Positions 57,414 to 64,000 of a DNA stretch of 64,000 bases are shown one piece after another. A program made the translations under genes and the position numbers. The stretch comes from Cryptomeria japonica (lineage: Eukaryota; Streptophyta; Pinopsida; Cupressales; Cupressaceae): the NCBI RefSeq assembly GCF_030272615.1, contig NC_081408.1, forward strand, positions 60,842,114-60,906,113, read 5' to 3'. The notes below the pieces were generated by a model. That model did not search any database, was not told the DNA's origin, and was given only the letters and a program-made list of their open reading frames with translations. How positions within the stretch are numbered: the first letter of the stretch is position 1; the number at the start of each line of letters is the position of its first letter.

Positions 57414-59863
57414 TTTTTTTGTTTATGTGATCTTTAATGCTTCCAGCTATGTAGTGAGAGGTGCGGCCTGATTGATAGGTATCTGATTATCCACACTGTC
57501 TTTCATATAATTGCAATGTTGGAACAGATTTGGATCACCCTTTATAGCGATTTCAATACCATTGTATGGGAATTTGACACATTGATGAAATGTTAATGAT
57601 ACTACTTGCATGGTGTGGATCCATGGGCAGCCCAATAACATGTTATATCCCAATTCTCTATCCAAGACTTGAAAAGTGACCTTTGTTGTTTATTGGTCCT
57701 ACTTGTACAGGTAATGTTACAGTGCCTTTAGATGAACGTTCTTTGTCATCGTAAGCCTTGATATTTATCCTTTTGGAAGAATCAATGTGAAGTTCAGAAT
57801 ATCCCAATGCTTTGACCTACTTTAAAGTACAAATGTTGAGACCGGCTCCCCCATCTATGAGTACTCTTCTAATTCTTTTCTTATGAATATAAGCTTCCAG
57901 ATGTAGTGGGTCATTATGAAGCAATTTATCACTAGGAATATCTTGTTCTATGAATGCAATATGTGTGCCTTGTGTCAGATTTCCTACCATAGACTAGAAG
58001 GCATTTTCATCTATATCTCTATCCACTACTGAATCTTGAAGTGCTTTGTCTAGTATAGCTCTATGATTGGGTGAAATATGCAATAGTTAGAATAATGATA
58101 TCAATGCCAGAGTTTTCTTAAGTTGCTCAACTACATTGTAAGTGCCTACTGGTGGTGGTTGATTTTGTGGTATCCCTTGTAAAGTTACTTTTGACCTGCA
58201 AGTAACCACTGCATAGTCTCTGTCTCTGGGAGTAATTGTGATTGTAGCAATTGTATCATTTGTATCGTAGGTTGTTTTATCAAGATTTATGTTAAATCCC
58301 TCTTCATAGTCTTGATGTGTATGTTTGACATCCATAATATGTCCAATGAGTTCATCTTCAAACCAACCTGAGTGAGATGGTTGATCATGTCCCCAGTCTC
58401 TGAGACAAAGATTTGTATCATCATAATACTTTGGTGCTTCAGATATCATGCAAATTTGGTTATCATCTTTATGAGTATCTTGATATAAGTCCTCTTGATT
58501 AGGTGTTTCTTGTGAATCATTGTCTGTTGTATCTCCTGAGCTAATTGCATGAATAGTGTAGTCGTATGAGACCTTTGTGTAGTTAGCCGTATTGTCTTGG
58601 GTACCTAATGTGGTAGCTTTTCCCTTGTCATGCTTAACAAAAGGATCCTTAAAAATTGTATGATTTGTGTTTACTGAGGTCTTATCGGTATCAATTGTGA
58701 TGTCCCCTTGGTCTATCATATCTTGGACCAAGTTTTTCAATTTGTAGCAACTTGCCATTTTGTGACCTTTAGTCCTATGATAATTGCAGAAATCATTATC
58801 ATTCCACCATGTGGGTTTGAAAGGACCTAGTTCATACACTCTTACTTCAGGTAAAGTGATCATGTTTGTTTGTATTAACGTTTTAAGTGCTGACTCAATT
58901 GGTTCTCGTAAAGGTGTGTAATTTCTTCTTGGAGCGTTTACCCTGGGGTATCTTGTGTTCGTGTTTTGCATAGCATTTACATTTACTGATGTTGTGTTAT
59001 TCCATGTATGTTGATTTGTTGACTGACTCGTTCCCAAAGATAAAACAGGTTGAGTTCTGTTTATCGTTCTGACGTCTACAATACCATCATTGGTCACATT
59101 TTTGTTTTTCGACCAAAACTTAGATTTGTCATTGTTGTTGGTGTTGCCATACTTAATAAGACCTTGTTCTACTAATCCCTTCTCATAATTGAGAGCCTTT
59201 TCTATGATTTGTTTGAATCTGGTTAGACATTGCATTTGTATTGGATATTTAATCTTAGGAATCAAATTTTCTGTAAATATATCCACTTTCTCTATTTCTG
59301 GGATAACTGTCTTGCACCTCCTATAGAGAGCCCTCCATCATTGTATGGAGGATGCAAATGTTTCATTCTCATATTGTTTAGCGGCACATAAGTCCATCAA
59401 AGTAATCGGGGTGTCAATGTTGTGCGAGAAATTTGCTATAAATTGTTCAACTAATTCTCCCCATGATGTGATGGCTGGTGGTAAATGTGAAAACCACTCT
59501 AAAGCCGGACCTCCCAGACTTTTAGGAAATAGTCTCATTAGATAAGTATCTTCTGAGGCAACTTCTATACATGCCATAAAAAATTATCTAATATGATCTC
59601 TAGGATCACCCTTCCCTCGATATCTATCAAATTTGGGCGTTTCAAAATGTTGTGGGAAAGGTGGCATGTATAAAGTGTGATCGAATGGATAAGGACGTAG
59701 GTCCTACATTGTGTATCTTTTTTTATCATTACTAGTTTGCATTGTCATCATTTGCTGTTGCAAATTCTATATTTGTTGTGTCAGAATATCTGTTTGTGTC
59801 AAAGGTATACCTTGTGTTTGTGTATGTCCCACAAAAGGATTCGTGGTTGCATAACTAGGAGGT
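57414..59863 (-). pseudogene. Tat-like gypsy gag and protease (broken)
   Basis: Gag lies at about 59,860-58,090: FDRYRGKGDPRDHIR, then LGGPALEWFSHLPPAITSWG, then a zinc-knuckle-like CNYHRTKGHKMASC at about 58,770. The protease region follows, with RVLIDGGAGLNICTL near 57,870; the Asp-Gly-Gly form is common in plant Tat elements. Stops occur near 59,580, 59,338, 58,087, 57,990 and 57,820. The reading is cut at 57,413 by the gag-bearing element and resumes at 49,918. The gag N-terminus is cut at 59,863 by copia element 2. Confidence 0.85.
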
Positions 59864-60927
59864 TGTTGGTGTAGGTCTCGGGGACAACTGAGAGTTGGGG
59901 GGGTGAATCAGTTGTCTAATAAATTCAAACCAAAATCTTATTAACCAACTCAATGCTTAGCACCGGTAAGACAGTTAAGTATGCCGGTAGATAGTGTTAA
60001 TAGAAAATTGCTATACTGGTAAGAATTAATGCATGAAACATAAACATAAATTCATCCACAACACATGACACAAATATTTGTATGTGGAAACCCTGTAAGG
60101 GGAAAAACCACGGTGGGAAACCTTACCCACAATCAGATGTTACTACTGTAGATAGTAAGTGTACAAAAAGGGGTCTGCACATGCAAAAAGGCCAACAGCC
60201 TAGAGCTCACTGCTCAAACACAAATGGGAGTCACACTGACTACAGTTGGATGGTTAAATCCAATGAGAATGTACTGCACAAAATAGCATCTTCATATGCT
60301 GGATTTAGTATCGGTGTAATGCTAATATGCTTCTACAAAAACCTAACTTCACCTTCAAATAATGTCTTCGTGTGTATCTCTGCTTGATTTTGCATATATC
60401 CTTCCTTAAATCCTTTTTCTCATTCCACACTTGATCTTACAAATAAGTTCTTACATTTATACCATACCCTAAGACCAATTTTAGTAGGTCGACTCTACAA
60501 GATATTACAATAAAACGTTTACAAATAATATAATATCTGATGCAATAATCGATTGAACATGTCGGCTTAATGCATTTACAACATTAATAAATCATCTCCA
60601 TAGTGTGCCATGCTGATCTGGAAAAGATAAACCTACCGGTGTAACCCTAGATAACCTGGACCTATTTGTCGGTAAAAGCAAATATACAAATAAGAATATG
60701 TGAATGATTATTACTTCAAAGAAAGGTGCACACATGATGTCTTCGACATTACCAGGTGTCTTCCATGTCAATGCAGGTACCGGTGAACATTATATCCTGC
60801 CAGTTAACCATATACCGATGACTGTTTGAACAGTTTACTGATTGCCGATGAATGTTGCTGGATCTCCAAAGTAGGTGTATTTAGTAGGTGTTGACATCAA
60901 TGACAAAACCATACCAAAATACCAACA
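59864..60927 (-). mobile_element. 3' LTR of copia element 2
   Basis: Starts TGTTGGTATTTTGG at 60,927 on the minus strand, after the tract CAAAGGGGGAGAT. The left end is placed at TGTTGGTGTAGG (59,864) by the TG...CA rule; no second LTR is available to confirm it. Confidence 0.7.
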
Positions 60928-61264
60928 ATCTCCCCCTTTGTCATTGATGGCAACATAAGATGGAAAAACCATCAAAGTGCCAAAACAAAAATGCCAAGTA
61001 CAGAAACCAATTCTTCCCCTAGGAGTAATTATACCAAACTCTCATACCAATCTTTCCTCAAAAAGATAATGCATTTTTCAATATATCTTTCCTTATTGTT
61101 TTTCCATATATCTCTCCCCCTTTGACATCAAATGCCAAAGTCACAAAAAGTCAAATTCATACAAAATACCAACTACTCCCCCTGAGAAGTAGCTTCCTCA
61201 TCAAATACCGGAATAAAAGATTTGTCCATTTAATTCTGCCGGTTGATGACAATCATTAATTGTC
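60928..61264 (-). other. polypurine tract and 3' leader of copia element 2
   Basis: Non-coding stretch between the pol stop and the LTR, with purine tracts AAAGGGGGAGAT beside the LTR and AAAGGGGGAGAGA near 61,113. Confidence 0.65.
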
Positions 61265-64000
61265 TAAGTCTCTACCGGTGGAGGTAAGACTCCAAGCTGA
61301 TCTCTGAGATACTCAAAGGTTTCCTTAGGCAAAGGTTTTGTAAAAATATCTGCAAGCTATTCTTTAGTATTCACATAAACCAGTTTTATTTCCTTTTCTT
61401 CAACTTTTTCCCTTAGAAAATTTAGTTTGATAGAAACATGTTTTGTTTTAGAATGTAATACTGGATTCTTAGATATATCAATTGCTGCAGTGTTATCACA
61501 ATATATAGTAATAGGTTCCTTGCATTTTACCTTTATGTCTTTCAACATTTGCTTAAGCCAAAGTACCTGTGTACAGTTTGTTGTTGCTGCAACATATTCT
61601 GATTCTGCCGTTGATAAAGATGGACAACTCTGTTTCTTACTTAACTAAGAGACTAATATCTTTCCAAGAAAGAATGCTCCTCCAGTGGTGCTTTTTCTAT
61701 CATCCACATCTTCTGCCCAATTTGCATCTGTGTATGCATATAGATCAAAATTTTCATTTTTAGGATACCATAATCCAAGATTTGTTGTGCCTTGTAAGTA
61801 TCAGAAAATCCTTTTTATTGCCGATTCATGATTTTCCCTAGGATTACTCTGAAATCTAGAAACTATACATACTGCATTCATAATATCAGGTCTGGTTTGT
61901 GTCAAATATAGTAAACCTCCTATCATAGATTTGTATCTAGTTGGATTGACAGGTGTAGATTCATCCCTTTGAGATAATTTGTCATTTGTAGTCATAGGTG
62001 TGCTTACCGGTTTAGAGTTTTCCATCCCAAATTTCTTAAGTAGTTCTTTCAAGTACTTAGATTGACTCAAAAAATGCCTTTATTAGTCTGTAAAATCTAC
62101 AATCCTAAAAAGAATTTTATTTCTCCAATCATAGACATTTCAAATTCATGCTGCATTTTAAGAGAAAATTCTTTGCATAAACCATCTTCTCCTCCAAAGA
62201 TTATATCATCAACAAATACTTCCATAATCAAGATGTCATCATTAGTTACTTTGTAGTATAAATTGCTATCTGCATTTCCTTTAGTAAAACCAATTTTTAA
62301 AAGATACTTATCCAATCTTGCATACCAGGCTCTTGGAGCTTGTTTTAGTCCATACAGAGGTTTTCTTAAACTGCAAACCATATCATTGTTATCTGTTAAA
62401 GAAAATCCATCAGGTTGTTCAATATAAACTTCTTCTTCAAGATCTCCATTCAAAAATGCACATTTAATATCCATTTGATAAACTTTGTAATCCTTGTGAG
62501 CTGCAAAGGCCAAGAATAATCTAATTGCCTCAATTTTGGCTACTGGTGCAAAGGTTTCATTGTAATCAACTCCCTCTTTCTGAGAATATCCCTTACACAC
62601 TAGTCTTGCTTTATTCCTGACAACCTTACCATCTTCATTGAGTTTGTTTCTAAATACCCATTTGGTTCCAATTACATTTTTATTTTCAGGCCGGGGGACT
62701 AATGTCCAAGTATTATTTTTCTCAATTTGTCCTAATTCTTCTTCCATAACTTTAATCCAGAATTTATCTTCACATGCCTCATTGATAGATAATGGTTCAA
62801 TTTGAGAAATAAGACATACCTCTTCATTTGCCAATCTTCCTCTTGTCATGACTCCTTTAAATTTGCTTCCAATTATCTGATCTTCAGAATGATTCAGTCT
62901 TACATACCGGGGTGTCTTAGTATGTTGTTGTTGTTCAATTACTGTGGTATCCTCTGATAATACCAGAGTAACTAGATCATCATTCTGTATCGGTGGATTT
63001 GCTGTTGGTTCATTTGTCACAATTTATGTTACTGATTTAGAGTCTATATACCTTGAAGTTCCTCTGAATTGTTCATCAATCTTTACATTTGTACTCTCAA
63101 CAATTTTTTGTAGTCTTTTATTAAAACATCTATAAGCTTTACTCTTAGATGAATAACCAAGAAATATTCCTTCATCACTTCTAGGATCAAACTTGCCAAT
63201 ATACTCATCTCTTCTAATATAACATTTACTTCCAAAAATTCTGAAATACTTAAGAGTAGGAGTATTACCAAACCATAGTTCATGAGGGGTCTTACCAGTT
63301 TCACCTTTGATGTGAACTTTGTTGAATGTATAGACAGCAGTGCTTACTGCCTCTCTCCAGTACACATGTGGTAGATTTGCTTCTGATAACATACTTCTTG
63401 CTGCATCCAAAATAGTTCTATTTTTCCTTTCAACAACTCCATTCTGGTGTGGTGTTCGAGGTGCTGATAATTGTCTTTTGATTCCATTTACTTCACAGAA
63501 GGTATTAAAATCTCTAGATGTGAATTCTCCTCCTTGATCTGATCTTAAACATTTAATTTTCTTATTGGTTCCATTTTCAACCATTGCTTAGAATAGTTTG
63601 AACTTCCCAAGTGCTTCTGATTTTTCTCTGAGAAAAGTAACCCAACACATTCTAGAATAATCATCAATAATTAGCATAAAATATCTATCACCTTGTAAGC
63701 TTTTAGTTCTACCCGGACCACATAAATCAGTGTGAGTTAAATCAAGAGCATTATTGGATTTTTCTGGAATACTTTTGAAACTAGCTCTAACTTGTTTTCC
63801 AAATTGACATTCCTTGCAAATTGTATTTTGAGGTTTCACAATTTTAGGTAGATCTCTCACTGCCTTAGAAGTACTGATTTTTACCATGCAATCAAAATTT
63901 ACATGACATAGTCTTTTATGCCATAACCAACTTTCATCTATATGAGCAATTAAGCATGCCTTTTCACTACTATTCAAATGAAAGATATTACCTCTAGTCT
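61265..64000 (-). pseudogene. copia 2 pol: integrase, RT, RNase H (partial, broken)
   Basis: From right to left: GAG-pre-integrase (SWLWHKRLCHVNFDCMVKI), integrase core (HTDLCGPGRTKSL, IDDYSRMCWVTFL, SAPRTPHQNGVVERKNRT), a linker, RT ([50 protein letters not shown]) and RNase H (YTDANWAEDVDDRKSTTGGA, SEYVAAATNC, TKHVSIKLNFLREKV). It ends LADIFTKPLPKETF near 61,300. Single stops occur near 63,585, 63,021, 62,097, 61,801, 61,650 and 61,357. It is better preserved than copia element 1; no frameshift was needed to read most of RT. Confidence 0.9.

Larger units (their letters stand above)
38629..64000 (-). mobile_element. Tat-like Ty3/gypsy element (3' LTR to gag; runs past window)
   Basis: Minus-strand order from right to left: gag, protease, RT, RNase H, second RNase H, integrase, a long 3' region with an antisense ORF, a purine tract, and the 3' LTR. 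RNase H followed by a second RNase H and then integrase, plus extra ORFs, is the known layout of the Tat/Ogre-Retand lineage. The element is split by insertions at 49,924-57,408 and from 59,864. Its 5' LTR is not in the window. Likely left target duplication CTATA (38,624-38,628). Confidence 0.85.
59864..64000 (-). mobile_element. Ty1/copia element 2 (3' part; runs past window)
   Basis: Minus strand. The 3' LTR is 59,864-60,927, the purine tract is just right of 60,927, and pol covers about 61,265-64,000. It belongs to the same lineage as copia element 1, judged by shared pol sequence and the same hairpin near the LTR end. It interrupts the Tat gag. Confidence 0.88.

Overview
The window looks like nuclear DNA of a seed plant, most likely a conifer or other gymnosperm. 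It is AT-rich and almost entirely nested LTR retrotransposons. It carries the 3' exons of one host gene and a scrap of chloroplast ycf3. The species cannot be named from sequence alone. Functions are called from motifs read by eye; no database search was run.

Region 1 (1-19,228). A Ty3/gypsy element lies on the minus strand from 2166 to 19,223, bounded by the direct repeat CAACC (2161-2165 and 19,224-19,228). Its 3' LTR is cut to 64 bp and joined directly to reverse transcriptase by a deletion. Its 5' LTR is about 7.2 kb (7996-8873 plus 12,874-19,223). That LTR contains a transcription unit of its own: an array of 31-bp hairpins every 166-176 bp, a TATA box, a 5'-leader intron and an ORF of 1067 codons broken by one TAG. 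A second TATA box and then the primer-binding site follow. The LTR is split by a 4.0-kb solo LTR of the same family (8874-12,868, target repeat GGTAT) that keeps the array and the intron but not the ORF. The gag-pol part (2230-7950) is decayed. It has an RNase H domain in front of RT, and a chloroplast insert carrying ycf3 exon 3. A third LTR head of the family occupies 1-915.

Region 2 (19,229-32,447). This holds a 291-bp tandem duplication, an old LTR fragment (from 21,836), and inside it a complete 2.2-kb non-autonomous element (22,067-24,299, repeat CTATG) with a GC-rich core. Then come the last three exons of an alpha/beta hydrolase gene (25,725-27,455), followed by gene-poor AT-rich DNA with a few exon-like scraps.

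Region 3 (32,448-64,000). This is a nest. A plus-strand Ty1/copia element (from 32,448) has its 3' LTR split at 38,628 by a minus-strand Tat-like Ty3/gypsy element that runs past the window end. The Tat element has gag, PR, RT, RNase H, a second RNase H and integrase, plus an antisense plant-mobile-domain ORF (40,234-42,626). It is itself split by a gag-bearing non-autonomous element (49,924-57,408, repeat ATATC) and by a second copia element (59,864 to beyond 64,000). The order of insertion is readable from these junctions.

Nearly all TE reading frames are broken. In several of them the stops are mainly TAG in place of a likely CAG, which suggests decay of methylated CHG sites.
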